Source: UBA8231 sp036011085 (GTDB taxonomy: Bacteria; Latescibacterota; UBA2968; UBA8231). From it: DNA of 64,000 bases. A program made the position numbers and the translations under genes. Where the stretch lies: positions 135,626 through 199,625 of the forward strand of contig DASCMS010000018.1 of NCBI GenBank assembly GCA_036011085.1, written 5' to 3'. How positions within the stretch are numbered: the first letter of the stretch is position 1; each line of letters starts with the position of its first letter. Under the pieces are notes generated by a model, which worked only from the letters and a program-made list of their open reading frames with translations, had not been told where the DNA came from and made no database searches. Positions 42,372-51,577 of the stretch are shown one piece after another.

Positions 42372-43558
42372 AAAACGAAGGGCTTCAGCCACTCCTCCTC
42401 GAGGCCGAGGCCGAAGCCGGCCCCCGTCGGGGGAGAGCCAAGCCAGCCATCGACCGGCACCGTGGCTTCCGCTGTCCTGCCTGAGTGGATGGACACCTCG
42501 CCCGACTCCTCGAGCGGAACCCCGGGGTCAGAACCGATGAAGTACTCCCCCCACGGCGTGTTCGGCATGGCCCAGGTGAAGTGCTGGCCATAGGGATCGC
42601 GGCCCCCACCGTGCAGACAGACCTGCTTGCCGGCGGCCTCGGCCATGCGGGCAATGCGGACACAGGCCGTCAGGCCCCCGACCCAGTGGATGTCCGGCTG
42701 GAGGATGTCGAGGCAGCCGCGCTCGAGCATGCGCTGGTAGGGGAAGGGGGTGTAGAAGTGTTCACCCGAGGCCAGGGTCATCCAGGGCAGACGACGTCGG
42801 ACCTCGGCATGGCCATCCTCATCCTCTGGAATCAGATACTCCTCGATCCACTTCAACCGGTAGGGGCGTAGCCGCTGGGCCAGCTGCACGGTGTAGTCCA
42901 CGTCGAAGGCCATGTAGCAGTCGAGCATCAGCTCTGCGTCATCACCGATCAGCTCCCGGGCGCCGGCCACGTGTGCCTCGTTCTTCTCCAGGCCCGCCAG
43001 GCCATCTGCCGGGCCATGAGGGCAAGCCAGCTTGAAGGCATGGAAGCCCAACTCCTTATACCAGTCGACGTCGTTGCCCGTGGCGTAGCAGAAGATGCGG
43101 TCGCGAGCCGGGCCGCCGAGCAGTTCGTACACGGGCCGATCCTGGATCTTGCCCGCCAGGTCCCACAGGGCTAGATCGACGGCGCTGATGGCCAGGGATG
43201 CGATTCCGGCCGTGCCAAAGGGTTTGGAGACGCGTGACATCAGGTCCCACAGTCGATCGATGGCCAGGCAGGATTCACCTTCCAGCACATGGACGAAGGC
43301 ATCTTCGACAACGGCTGCCGCCGGCCGTCCCTGGGACGTGCCGAGGCCCCATGTGCCATCTTCGGCGGTGACCTTGACGCCGAATACGGGCCAGCGGCGT
43401 GCCTGGTAGAGGGAGCGATGGCGTTTGAAGCGGGGGAACTTCGAGACCGGGTTGGCCACCTCGGCGTCGTGCGCCCAGCTCTTGCGGCGCCCGGGTGTCG
43501 GCGGAGAATCGGCGGCCGGCCGTTCCACGGAAACCAGTTCAACCGAACGGATCTTCAT
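42368..43558 (-). CDS. Mandelate racemase/muconate-lactonizing family, L-rhamnonate-dehydratase-like
   Basis: 396 residues from ATG 43558 (GGAGG 4 bases upstream). Enolase-superfamily metal ligands are Asp in MLDCYMAFD, Glu in KWIEEYLIP and Glu in SGEHFYTP, with a catalytic His in VCLHGGG near residue 325. The FHAFKLACPHGPADG segment resembles the HGPxDG stretch of rhamnonate dehydratase, so the substrate is probably a 6-deoxy- or related aldonate. Its start overlaps the stop of the lipoprotein gene (ATGA). Confidence 0.88.
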   Translation of the reverse strand: MKIRSVELVSVERPAADSPPTPGRRKSWAHDAEVANPVSKFPRFKRHRSLYQARRWPVFGVKVTAEDGTWGLGTSQGRPAAAVVEDAFVHVLEGESCLAIDRLWDLMSRVSKPFGTAGIASLAISAVDLALWDLAGKIQDRPVYELLGGPARDRIFCYATGNDVDWYKELGFHAFKLACPHGPADGLAGLEKNEAHVAGARELIGDDAELMLDCYMAFDVDYTVQLAQRLRPYRLKWIEEYLIPEDEDGHAEVRRRLPWMTLASGEHFYTPFPYQRMLERGCLDILQPDIHWVGGLTACVRIARMAEAAGKQVCLHGGGRDPYGQHFTWAMPNTPWGEYFIGSDPGVPLEESGEVSIHSGRTAEATVPVDGWLGSPPTGAGFGLGLEEEWLKPFVF

Positions 43559-44049
43559 CGGACCTCCAGCCATTGCTCGAGGCGAGTCGCTTCCTCGGCT
43601 GTGAAGCCGTAGAGGCTCAGGCGATCGCCAGGGGCGCGCAGCAACGGGCTGAAATCGGCCCAGCGACCGTCGATTCTTAGCGCGAGCGGCAGCTTCAGGT
43701 TGGCTTCGTCAGCACAGAACTCGGCGAGGCGCTTCTTGGCTGCTGCATTCAGGCGGGAGTTGATGGACCGGCTGCCGTCGGGTTCTTCAGCAGAGCGGAA
43801 GGCAGTGATGCTCCAACCTGTCAGGATCGACTCGACGGAGACCAGGAAGGTGCCGGGACGCGATCTGTGACTGCCGGTGAATTCGACGCGGCGCCACCCG
43901 GTGGGCGGGGGCACGGCGGGGTCTTCGTCCAGTCGGGCGGTGAATACCTGAACGTCGATACTCTCGGATTCGCTGGTGTCGGCGCAGGCTGCCAGCACCA
44001 GACAGGCCATGACACATGAAACCGCGTGAGACAGGGTACGATCGATCAA
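43555..44049 (-). CDS. Hypothetical lipoprotein
   Basis: 164 residues from TTG 44049, which has an AAAGGAGA ribosome site about 6 bases upstream; the frame extends to 44091 without one. A signal with lipobox LVLAAC (about residues 17-22) precedes a soluble domain: WRRVEFTGSHRSRPGTFLVSVES and SRLNAAAKKRLAEFCADE. No family is recognised. It is co-transcribed with and overlaps the dehydratase gene, so it may be an envelope partner of that pathway, but this is inference only. Confidence 0.72.
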   Translation of the reverse strand: MIDRTLSHAVSCVMACLVLAACADTSESESIDVQVFTARLDEDPAVPPPTGWRRVEFTGSHRSRPGTFLVSVESILTGWSITAFRSAEEPDGSRSINSRLNAAAKKRLAEFCADEANLKLPLALRIDGRWADFSPLLRAPGDRLSLYGFTAEEATRLEQWLEVR

Positions 44050-44072
44050 GGCGACTCTCCTTTCAGCTCCAC

Positions 44073-45176
44073 TCAGCCCGTGCCCCCCCACGCGAGGCGA
44101 TTCGCCTCGGCACGGCTGAGACCGAGATCGCGCTCCTCGTCATGCTGCAGGGAGGCGCGCCATTGTTCAAGGAATTCGAGCAACTCGCCAAGGGACGCGG
44201 TGGTCAACAGCCGCCGCCGCTCGGCGGAGTTCCGCTCGAGGTCACGAAAATACAGAACGAGATGCTTGCGTGTCTCCTGCACGCCGACCCGCTCCCCTTT
44301 GTACTGTGCCATCCAGCGGACCTGTTCAGCGGCCAACTCGATGCGCTCGGCCAGCGAGGCACCGAGACGACCGGAAAAGATCCAGGGGTTGGCCATGGCC
44401 GCCCGTCCGATCATCACGCCGTCGCAACCGGTCTGCGCCGCCATGGCGACGGCATCGTCGTAGGTACGCACATCACCGTTGCCGAAGACGGGTACGTCGG
44501 CATTGTCACAGGCACGACGAATCCAGCTCCAGTCGGCCTCACCGTCGTACTTCTGCAGAACGGTTCGCCCATGGATGGCGATGGCCCGGGCCCCGGCCTC
44601 CTGTGCCTTCTCGACGATCTCGATGATGTTGATCGAGTCGTCATCCCAGCCAATGCGTGTCTTGACCATCACCGGCACGTTGACGGCTTCCACCGTGGCT
44701 TGTACAGCGTCGTAAAAGCGGGGCAGATCCCGCAGCCAGGCGGCGCAGTTGCCTTTGTTGACGATCTGCGGCACGGAGCAGCCGAAGTTGATGTCCACAA
44801 CCTGCGTGCCGCGGCGTTCCAGTTCGGCAGCGCCCCGTGCCATCAGCTCGATGTCGTTGCCGTAGATCTGAGCCGCCAACAGGCTGATCCCGGTACGTCG
44901 GTAGACCTCGGCATCGCTGAAGTCCAGCAGGCGGGCCATACGCCGACCCGTCTGCTGCACGAGACGGCAGTTGATGAACTCCACGCCAACGAGTCGGGCC
45001 CCCAGTTGGGCGCAGATCAGCCGAAAGACCCAGTTGCCGATGCCGGCCATGGGTGCCAGGGCCATCACGGGCATACCCGGGCGCAGAGGGCTCAGTGCGT
45101 GGGGACCGATGTGGAAGGAGGGTCCGCTGGCCGTCTCGGGGACGGCGTCTTCGGTGTCCGTGCCCGGGGCCGTCAC
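44073..45176 (-). CDS. tRNA-dihydrouridine synthase (Dus/DUS-like FMN enzyme)
   Basis: 367 residues, TIM-barrel FMN reductase. Diagnostic motifs are MALAPMAGIGNWVFR (FMN contact), VDINFGCSVPQIV (catalytic C133; family consensus GCP, here GCS), VMVKTRIGWDDD, AIAIHGRT and GNGDVRTYDDA, then DGVMIGRAAMANPWIF. It reduces specific uridines in tRNA D-loops. The N-terminus is extended by about 30 residues and the start (GTG 45176) has no clear ribosome site, so translation may begin nearer residue 30. The adjacent TPR gene ends 10 bases upstream. Confidence 0.93.
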   Translation of the reverse strand: MTAPGTDTEDAVPETASGPSFHIGPHALSPLRPGMPVMALAPMAGIGNWVFRLICAQLGARLVGVEFINCRLVQQTGRRMARLLDFSDAEVYRRTGISLLAAQIYGNDIELMARGAAELERRGTQVVDINFGCSVPQIVNKGNCAAWLRDLPRFYDAVQATVEAVNVPVMVKTRIGWDDDSINIIEIVEKAQEAGARAIAIHGRTVLQKYDGEADWSWIRRACDNADVPVFGNGDVRTYDDAVAMAAQTGCDGVMIGRAAMANPWIFSGRLGASLAERIELAAEQVRWMAQYKGERVGVQETRKHLVLYFRDLERNSAERRRLLTTASLGELLEFLEQWRASLQHDEERDLGLSRAEANRLAWGGTG

Positions 45177-45186
45177 AGGCTGACGA

Positions 45187-45519
45187 CTACGCGTCGTCCT
45201 GGCGCCGCTGCAACTCGGCGGCGTGTGCTTTGGCCTGTTCAGCCTCGGGGATCATTCCCTTGCGCATGAAGATGACGGACAGCGACGTGTGAGCCAGGAC
45301 CTCGTCAGGGCTGAGCTGGACGGCCCGCTGGGCCGCGGTCAGGGCGCCGTCGAGGTCGTCGAGTTTCTCCAGAACGTGGGCGAGAGAGTGGTGGACATCG
45401 CCGTACTCGGGATCAAGGGCCAGAGCCTGCTCGAAATCGGTCCGGGCGCCCTCGAAGTCCTGCTGTGCGTACTTGCCCATACCCGATCGATACAGAGACA
45501 GTTTGTCGGTCTGGGACAC
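45187..45519 (-). CDS. Small TPR protein
   Basis: 110 residues containing about three tetratricopeptide repeats (YAQQDFEGARTDFEQALALDPEYG, HSLAHVLEKLDDLDGALTAAQRAVQLSPDE). No signal peptide, so it is probably cytoplasmic and mediates protein contacts. GTG 45519 starts 9 bases after the adenylate kinase stop, and 10 bases separate it from the Dus gene, suggesting a transcription unit adk-TPR-dus. Confidence 0.87.
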   Translation of the reverse strand: MSQTDKLSLYRSGMGKYAQQDFEGARTDFEQALALDPEYGDVHHSLAHVLEKLDDLDGALTAAQRAVQLSPDEVLAHTSLSVIFMRKGMIPEAEQAKAHAAELQRRQDDA

Positions 45520-45528
45520 AGCAGGTTT

Positions 45529-46179
45529 CTACTGACTCGCAGCCTGTGAGGACAGATGTTTCTGGAAGGAGGCGAACACGAGACTGGGCGCGCGATCACC
45601 GTTGACCTCGATCAGCTGCCCTGTCTCGCGGTACTGTTCGATGACGGGCATGGTTTCGGCGTGATAGGTCTGCAGCCGCTGTTTGATGATCTCAGGACGG
45701 TCATCGTCGCGCTGTACGAGGCGTGCCTCGACAGAGGGATCGGGGTGATCTCCCTCGAGATTCAGGTTGTAGATACGGCGGGTCTCCGGATCGATACGGC
45801 GATCTGACAGACGACCGATGACGACCTCGTCGGCCACATCGATGCGCAGGACTGCATCGAGGGTGCGACTGCGAGCCTGCATGATCCGGGCGAATTTATG
45901 TACCTGGCGAGCGGTGCGCGGGTAGCCGTCGATGACGAAACCATTCGGCAGGTCGCCGCGGTCGAGTCGGTCCTCCACCAGCGAGGTGACGTGGGTGTCG
46001 GGGACCAGGTGTCCCCGGCTGATATAGTTGTTGACGAGGATACCAAGGTCGCTGCCGCTGCGCACGGCTTCGCGGAGCATGTCGCCGGTAGAGATGTGAA
46101 CGATACCGTAGGTATCCACCAGCCGATTGGCCTGCGTGCCCTTGCCCGAACCCGGGGCGCCGATGAGGATCAGATGCAA
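45529..46179 (-). CDS. adk: Adenylate kinase
   Basis: 216 residues, the standard long form. The P-loop is LIGAPGSGKGTQ (about 5-16), the NMP-binding part STGDMLREAVRSGS, the core FVIDGYPRTARQ and the LID (about 125-160) GRLSDRRIDPETRRIY, which lacks zinc Cys. It interconverts AMP + ATP and 2 ADP. The start is a TTG with AAGGT upstream; the Gly-rich loop is in the correct place for it. First gene of the unit with the TPR and Dus genes. Confidence 0.96.
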   Translation of the reverse strand: MHLILIGAPGSGKGTQANRLVDTYGIVHISTGDMLREAVRSGSDLGILVNNYISRGHLVPDTHVTSLVEDRLDRGDLPNGFVIDGYPRTARQVHKFARIMQARSRTLDAVLRIDVADEVVIGRLSDRRIDPETRRIYNLNLEGDHPDPSVEARLVQRDDDRPEIIKQRLQTYHAETMPVIEQYRETGQLIEVNGDRAPSLVFASFQKHLSSQAASQ

Positions 46180-46319
46180 CGTTGGACCTTACGTTACGGG
46201 ATGTGCCATCGGCACCATTCGGAATGGCCGCCGGAGAGCCGTATTATCTAATTGTTTCGCAAGCCCCCCGCAAGTCGAGATTCAGAAGAGTACCACTTGA
46301 CGCTGGAGATCCGCAGAGC

Positions 46320-47480
46320 ATGAAAGCTCCCAAATTGAGAGCCACCACAGGCCACCTGGCGATGGTCCTGCTGTGTCTGCCCGTCGTCGTCGCGGCTCAG
46401 GCCGAATGGGATCCAGACTATCTCCTCTCGATTCAACCCGAGCAGTATACCGCCTTGCGTGCTGCCGGCGAGCTGACGATTGATGGGGCCCTCGACGAGC
46501 CCTCTTGGCAGAACGCTCCCTGGACGGCCGCCTTCGTCGACATCGAAGGGGAGGTCCGCCCCAGGCCACGCTTCCGGACGCGGGCAAAGATGCTGTGGGA
46601 TGAGCGGTATTTCTACATCGCCGCCTACCTGGACGAGCCCCATGTCTGGGCGACGCTGACAGAGCGGGATGCGGTGATCTTTCATGACAACGATTTCGAG
46701 GTCTTCATCGATCCGGACTGGGACACGCATAACTACTACGAATATGAGGTCAACGCCCTGGCCACCGAGTGGGATCTTCTGCTGGTCAGACCCTACAGAG
46801 ACGGGGCCCCGGCGGTTCACGAGTGGGATATTCCCGGACTGCGCACCGGTACCCGGGTCTACGGCACGATCAATCAGCCCGCGGACATCGATGAGGGCTG
46901 GTCGGTGGAGATCGCCTTTCCCTGGGAGGGGCTCCGGCGCCCGACGCGGGCTACGGTGCCGCCGGGCGATGGCGACGTCTGGCAGGTGAATTTCTCACGC
47001 GTCGAATGGGAGGTGGAACCGGCCCAGGACGGCGAAGGGTATGTGAAGATCAAGGAAAAGCGGGGAGGCAACTGGGTCGAGAAGAGGGAGGACAACTGGG
47101 TGTGGTCACCCCAGGGCCTGATCAACATGCACTTTCCCGAGCAGTGGGGATTCGTCCGTTTCTCCGATCAGCTGGCTGGCAGCGATGCCGATCTCGAGTT
47201 CGAACTGCCACCAGAGTATCCCGCCCACCGGTTGCTGCGCGAGATCTACTGGCGGCAGCGCCTGTTCCGCACCGAAGAGAAGCGCTACACCGCCAGCCTC
47301 GACACGCTGGGCGTGGCCCACAGGATCATGACCGATTTTCTCTGGCCCCCGAGGGTTTCGGTCACCGACTACGGCTGGGAAGCCTGGGTCGAGGAGGTGA
47401 CGGATCTGCACGCCGACGGTGGAATCAATCGCTGGGTGATCACCGAGGACTCGCGGGTCGTCAAGGCGAGCCGTCCATAG
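46320..47480 (+). CDS. Exported carbohydrate-binding family 9-like protein
   Basis: 386 residues from ATG 46320 with a signal peptide (about 12-30, LAMVLLCLPVVVAAQ). The CBM9/DOMON-like module (about 45-240) is shown by GELTIDGALDEPSWQNAPW, RFRTRAKMLWDERYFYIAAYL, NDFEVFIDPDWD and GWSVEIAFPWEGL. A second half (about 260-386) is not recognised. It is divergent from adk and likely a periplasmic or surface sugar-binding protein. GGAG is 11 bases before the ATG, longer than ideal. Confidence 0.85.
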   Translation: MKAPKLRATTGHLAMVLLCLPVVVAAQAEWDPDYLLSIQPEQYTALRAAGELTIDGALDEPSWQNAPWTAAFVDIEGEVRPRPRFRTRAKMLWDERYFYIAAYLDEPHVWATLTERDAVIFHDNDFEVFIDPDWDTHNYYEYEVNALATEWDLLLVRPYRDGAPAVHEWDIPGLRTGTRVYGTINQPADIDEGWSVEIAFPWEGLRRPTRATVPPGDGDVWQVNFSRVEWEVEPAQDGEGYVKIKEKRGGNWVEKREDNWVWSPQGLINMHFPEQWGFVRFSDQLAGSDADLEFELPPEYPAHRLLREIYWRQRLFRTEEKRYTASLDTLGVAHRIMTDFLWPPRVSVTDYGWEAWVEEVTDLHADGGINRWVITEDSRVVKASRP

Positions 47481-47488
47481 TGTCGCGA

Positions 47489-50344
47489 TCAGTAGGCCAC
47501 CGCCACGACGCCGACCTGAGTCTCGTCGTCGCCGTCCCCGAGGGCGGTGAAGCGGTAGAGGTATAAGCCCGGCGGCACCAGCTGCCCGTCATCATCCCGG
47601 CCATCCCACGGCAGCTCATGGCGGCCGACGCCCAGGTCCACCGGACCGAGTTGGCGCACGATGGCACCGGTCAGCGTGGCGATGTCGAGGTCGAGCTGCA
47701 CCTCTCCCAGATACAACATCAGTGAAAAGTCGAAAACCGTATCGTCGTTGACGCCGTCACCGTTTGGCGTGAAGGGATTCGGCGCCACCGTCAGCCCGTC
47801 AAAGGTCGCGCTTGCCTGGGCGACGATGACGGCGACGCCATCCGCAGGCAGGTCGTCTGCGGCATTGCCCTCACTCGTCGGCTGCGGAATCGTGGCACCC
47901 AGATCATCATTCCAGACCCAGCTTTCGAAGCGGGTCAGCAGGCGGAAGAGAGTGGTGCGCAGATGGATACGGATTTCACGGTCCTGACCTCGCGGAAAGT
48001 CGGCATCGGTCAGAGTCGCCGTCTTGATGCCCAGCAGTGGGTTGCCGACAGCGTCACGGTAGATGGCATGGGCGTAGACCCGGGCATCGTCTATGGACAC
48101 GCTGTCGAGCCAGGCGGCGCCCGCCTCCAGATCAGTCGGGGCCTTCTGCGCCACGGGTTGCCATAGCCCGCCGTCGAACAGCAAGCTGTCGAGCTGCGTG
48201 TCCTGCGTCGGCACGGCGATGTCGATACGGTTGAAGCCACCGGTACTCCCGGTCTCGAATGTCGGTCGCAGGACGTATTGCAGCGGCACTTCTCTACCGA
48301 GTGCGGAGGCGGTGTCGGGGAACACCTCGGCGAGTACGCCACGTCCGACCAGGGGACGGGCGTAGTCGAACTCAAGGTAGTCGAGGCGAACGCCGCTGGT
48401 CTCGGTGGAGACGAAATCGACGCGGAACTGTACGTAGCGCATCAATGGTGGCAGCGACAACAGGACGCCGCCGCCCCCCTCCTCTTCCACGGCGCCCTCG
48501 TCGAAGTCGAACGGTGCGGACCATGGCGTCCAGCCGCCAAGGGCACCGTCCTGGTTGCCGAAGAGATTGGCGGGCAGCTCTTTGTACGGCGAACGTGCCA
48601 CTGCCGACATGGACAGGTAGCTGTCGATGGCCAGGCGGCTGCCCCGCGTGGGCCAGTCCAGCAGAATCGGCGCTTCGATGAAGGAGGAGACGACACCCGA
48701 TCCCACTCGACGCTGGTAGACGCGCGGATCCAGACTCGAGCCGGTGCGGACACGGATTTGCAGGTTGCCATCGTCGCCGATGCGCTCACCATGCCAGCGC
48801 ACCTTGCCCCAGCTGACCGGCTCACCAGGCAGGTCGGTGGCAAACTGCGCATCCGCCTTGGTTCCGGCTTCCTCGTCGGCAGAGATGCTGGCATCCGAAT
48901 TTGCGTCCACCGTGCGGATGAGCTCCAGCGGGATGGAGCGCCAGGGCTCGTCGTCGTCGAAATAGCGCCGGACACGGGGTTGCCCGGGCCCCACATCGAT
49001 GATCTCCGAATAGTAGGAGGCGTCCAGGGCGAACCCGTGGCCGAAGTACTCGGCTTCGGCGATTTCCCAGACGTCGCCTTCGGCGACGCGACTGCGGAGG
49101 TTCAGTGTCCGTACCTTCTGCGGCGGATCAAGGCGGTAGTCCTTGATGACGGGGCGGAACTGGTCTGTCTGCACAGGGATCAGGAATCGCGATGCCACCA
49201 ACTGGGTGCCCCGCGTGGTCGTGCGGAAGTCGGTGGGATCGTCGCCGCCGAAACTGAGAGAAAAGCTGGCTGGTGTACGGTCGATGAAGTTGGGGCGCGG
49301 GTAGTAGCGAATTCGATCCAGCCAGAACAGCCCGTTGAGGAAGGTGCCGAAGCCCCAGCCGCCGACGACACTCTTGGCCGTGTTGAAGCTGCCGTCGACG
49401 ACCTGACCGTTGCCGGAGTCGCCGAAGCGGGGTGTACCGATCTGGTCGCCGAGCTGCAACGGATCCTGCTCACTGAGGAGACCGGCAAGGAAGCGGTCGT
49501 CCGCCAGACGGGCGACATTGCGCGTGCTGTCGAGGCGGATGGCCCGGATCCAGTCACTCGGGCGGAAAGGGCTGCGCACCAACGTTGCCGTCACCACGTC
49601 GCCGGTTGGCGCCTCTGCCTGCCACGTGCCGTCACCCGTATCGACAAAGCGCAGATCCTGACGCTGTTCGATCGTCAGGTCGCCCATGTCATAGGTGAAG
49701 ACGGGGCGAATCCAGGTCGAGGGCAGCCGTGCCGCAGGCGCGGCGTCGTCCTCGTCGACCAGACCGTCCCCATCATCGTCCAAGCCGTTGACGGGATCCT
49801 CGTTGAACCGGGCATCGACATCGTCGTCACCCCAGCCGTAGCCCGAACCCCACCCTTCGGCGTCCGCGGCGGCCTCTTCGGCGGAGGTGTAGCGGAAGAA
49901 CGGTGTTGCCGCGTAGGCCGCACGGACCGGGGGACTGTAGATGGGACCGCCGGTGTGCAGACCGTCCTCGTTGATCAGCCCGTCGCCATCGTTGTCCCGC
50001 TGGGGGTCTGGCCCGTCTTCATCCACAAGCCCGTCAAGGTCGTTGTCGACACCGTCGACAGGATCTTCGTTCCAGAGAAAATCACCGTCGTTGTCGACCC
50101 GATCCACGGGATCTTCGTCGATGAGCCCGTCACCGTCGTCGTCGACGATCACCTCGGCGGCGAAGGAGCCACCCCAGTCGAACTGAGGCTGGAAGGTCTC
50201 TCCCGTGACGAGTACGAAGCTCACCGGGTGCAGGGCCCAGGGGTGCTCGGCGTCGCCGACGCGCCACGTTTCTGCGTGGGGCTGCACAGCGCTCATCAAT
50301 AGGACTGCCGCGAAGACGAGATGGCAGGATGTACGAGTGGCCAT
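47489..50344 (-). CDS. Giant secreted protein with thrombospondin-3/EF-hand-like repeats and PNGDG C-terminal domain
   Basis: 951 residues from ATG 50344 (GGAG 7 bases upstream). After a signal peptide (about 1-25) there are acidic calcium-loop repeats D-D-G-D-G-L-I/V-D-E-D (VDDDGDGLIDEDPVD, NDLDGLVDEDGPD, NDGDGLINEDG, LDDDGDGLVDED; about 60-195). A large beta-rich middle includes AEYFGHGFALDASYY and DGSFNTAKSVVG discoidin-like sequence. The end has TPNGDGVNDD, LPWDGRDDDGQLVPPGLYLYRF and VVAVAY. It is paralogous to the proteins at 23.2-27.5 kb and likely a Ca-dependent surface protein. Confidence 0.83.
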   Translation of the reverse strand: MATRTSCHLVFAAVLLMSAVQPHAETWRVGDAEHPWALHPVSFVLVTGETFQPQFDWGGSFAAEVIVDDDGDGLIDEDPVDRVDNDGDFLWNEDPVDGVDNDLDGLVDEDGPDPQRDNDGDGLINEDGLHTGGPIYSPPVRAAYAATPFFRYTSAEEAAADAEGWGSGYGWGDDDVDARFNEDPVNGLDDDGDGLVDEDDAAPAARLPSTWIRPVFTYDMGDLTIEQRQDLRFVDTGDGTWQAEAPTGDVVTATLVRSPFRPSDWIRAIRLDSTRNVARLADDRFLAGLLSEQDPLQLGDQIGTPRFGDSGNGQVVDGSFNTAKSVVGGWGFGTFLNGLFWLDRIRYYPRPNFIDRTPASFSLSFGGDDPTDFRTTTRGTQLVASRFLIPVQTDQFRPVIKDYRLDPPQKVRTLNLRSRVAEGDVWEIAEAEYFGHGFALDASYYSEIIDVGPGQPRVRRYFDDDEPWRSIPLELIRTVDANSDASISADEEAGTKADAQFATDLPGEPVSWGKVRWHGERIGDDGNLQIRVRTGSSLDPRVYQRRVGSGVVSSFIEAPILLDWPTRGSRLAIDSYLSMSAVARSPYKELPANLFGNQDGALGGWTPWSAPFDFDEGAVEEEGGGGVLLSLPPLMRYVQFRVDFVSTETSGVRLDYLEFDYARPLVGRGVLAEVFPDTASALGREVPLQYVLRPTFETGSTGGFNRIDIAVPTQDTQLDSLLFDGGLWQPVAQKAPTDLEAGAAWLDSVSIDDARVYAHAIYRDAVGNPLLGIKTATLTDADFPRGQDREIRIHLRTTLFRLLTRFESWVWNDDLGATIPQPTSEGNAADDLPADGVAVIVAQASATFDGLTVAPNPFTPNGDGVNDDTVFDFSLMLYLGEVQLDLDIATLTGAIVRQLGPVDLGVGRHELPWDGRDDDGQLVPPGLYLYRFTALGDGDDETQVGVVAVAY

Positions 50345-50442
50345 GTGGTGACTCCGGCAGGCTACGGGCAGGTAGGACACCTACGTTAAGATGGTGAGCC
50401 GAGGCAGGGCAAACCCCTGGCTCGACCAAGCCGCCGCCGCGG

Positions 50443-51357
50443 CTACAGGCTGGCCTTGATTCGTCCCCAGGAGTCGGGGCGCACAGCCGAGGACTCAGCC
50501 TGAGTACAGTCACCGCGGGTGCAGGGCATCAGTCGGGCGTCGACGAAGTTTTCGGCGAAACAGACCAGCGGCGGGCGTTCGAGCAGCGAACTGATGGAAT
50601 AACGAATGCCACCGGACCCGGGGGCATCGTGATCGATGATCCCCATCTGCAGGCCAATGATATGATTCGGCTTGAGCAGGGTCCTGACGGAGACGTCTGG
50701 ACCGTTCCAGTTCAGATTGTCCCACAGCGTCGTGTACAGCTCGAAGCGGGTTTCGGTGGGTTCGACACCGACCTGCCGTGTGCGGATGTCAGCCCACGGC
50801 GGCAGGCTGGCCCAGCCATTGGCGAAGCCTTCGAGGCCAAACAGGATGGCGTCGGGGGCGTCGGCGATGACGGCATAGCGCTGCGCCTGGGCTCCGACGA
50901 ACAGTCTGATCTGGTCTTCGGTGCCATCAGGGGGACCGCAGGCATACTGGCCGCCCGAATGATCCCCGTCGACAAAGAACTCGACGTGATCGGCGCCGAT
51001 GAAATTCGGTGCGTCGCCGCCGAAATACTCGTTGATGTAGATATCGTCCGTGCGTTCCAGCGCCAGATACAATCGCTGGGTGGCCATGTTCCACGCCAGG
51101 TACACACGTACGGCAAGATCGGCCGAGCTCGGGCTGCCTACCTGCAGCGAGGAGAAGTCAAGGCTTTCGAGGGAGGGCTCGGGTACGATGTTCTCCCACT
51201 CGAAAAGCGAAAAGTCGTCGATGGCGGGTATGTCGCTGGAGGGGACTTCGTATATGGGGATCACTCGATCCCCCACATGGGCTCCGGCACCGCCTCCGAG
51301 AGACAGCACGGCGCTCAGGCAGATCCAGGTTGAGAGGCAGCAGTGGCGTCGGTTCAT
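50443..51357 (-). CDS. Exported protein with CBM9/DOMON-like domain
   Basis: 304 residues with a signal peptide (about 8-26). The body shows a CBM9-like pattern: VRVYLAWNMATQRLYLALERTDDIYINEYF, ADHVEFFVDGDHSGG, then WNGPDVSVRTLL. Cysteines near the end (LVCFAENF ... MPCTRGDC) may form disulfides. It lies about 100 bases upstream of the giant secreted protein gene on the same strand, so the two may form a surface binding pair. Ligand unknown. Confidence 0.78.
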   Translation of the reverse strand: MNRRHCCLSTWICLSAVLSLGGGAGAHVGDRVIPIYEVPSSDIPAIDDFSLFEWENIVPEPSLESLDFSSLQVGSPSSADLAVRVYLAWNMATQRLYLALERTDDIYINEYFGGDAPNFIGADHVEFFVDGDHSGGQYACGPPDGTEDQIRLFVGAQAQRYAVIADAPDAILFGLEGFANGWASLPPWADIRTRQVGVEPTETRFELYTTLWDNLNWNGPDVSVRTLLKPNHIIGLQMGIIDHDAPGSGGIRYSISSLLERPPLVCFAENFVDARLMPCTRGDCTQAESSAVRPDSWGRIKASL

Positions 51358-51362
51358 GGGAG

Positions 51363-51532
51363 TCTAGTGCCCTGTCTCAGAATGATCCTTGTATTCGTCC
51401 GCCGAGCCATCCTGGCTCGCCGCGTTCCGCTCACTCCGTGGGTCCCACTGACCCACCTCGATCGCGCGCCTTGCGAGCCAGGCGCCTCGACGCCCGAATT
51501 CCACAAGGCTAATTCTGAGACAGGGCACTAGA
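51363..51532. mobile_element. MITE-like repeat with 30-bp terminal inverted repeats (copy 1)
   Basis: Left end 51363-51392 and right end 51503-51532 match in inverted orientation at 28 of 30 positions (outer TCTAGTGCCCTGTCTCAGAA). The 170-base element has no coding capacity. Its centre (51400-51495) matches 61705-61800 at 76 of 96 ungapped positions, so it belongs to a dispersed family. No target-site duplication is obvious. Confidence 0.7.
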
Positions 51533-51577
51533 CAGGATGTGTAACCCGTTGAGTAGTATAACGGGAAAAGGTCGGTC

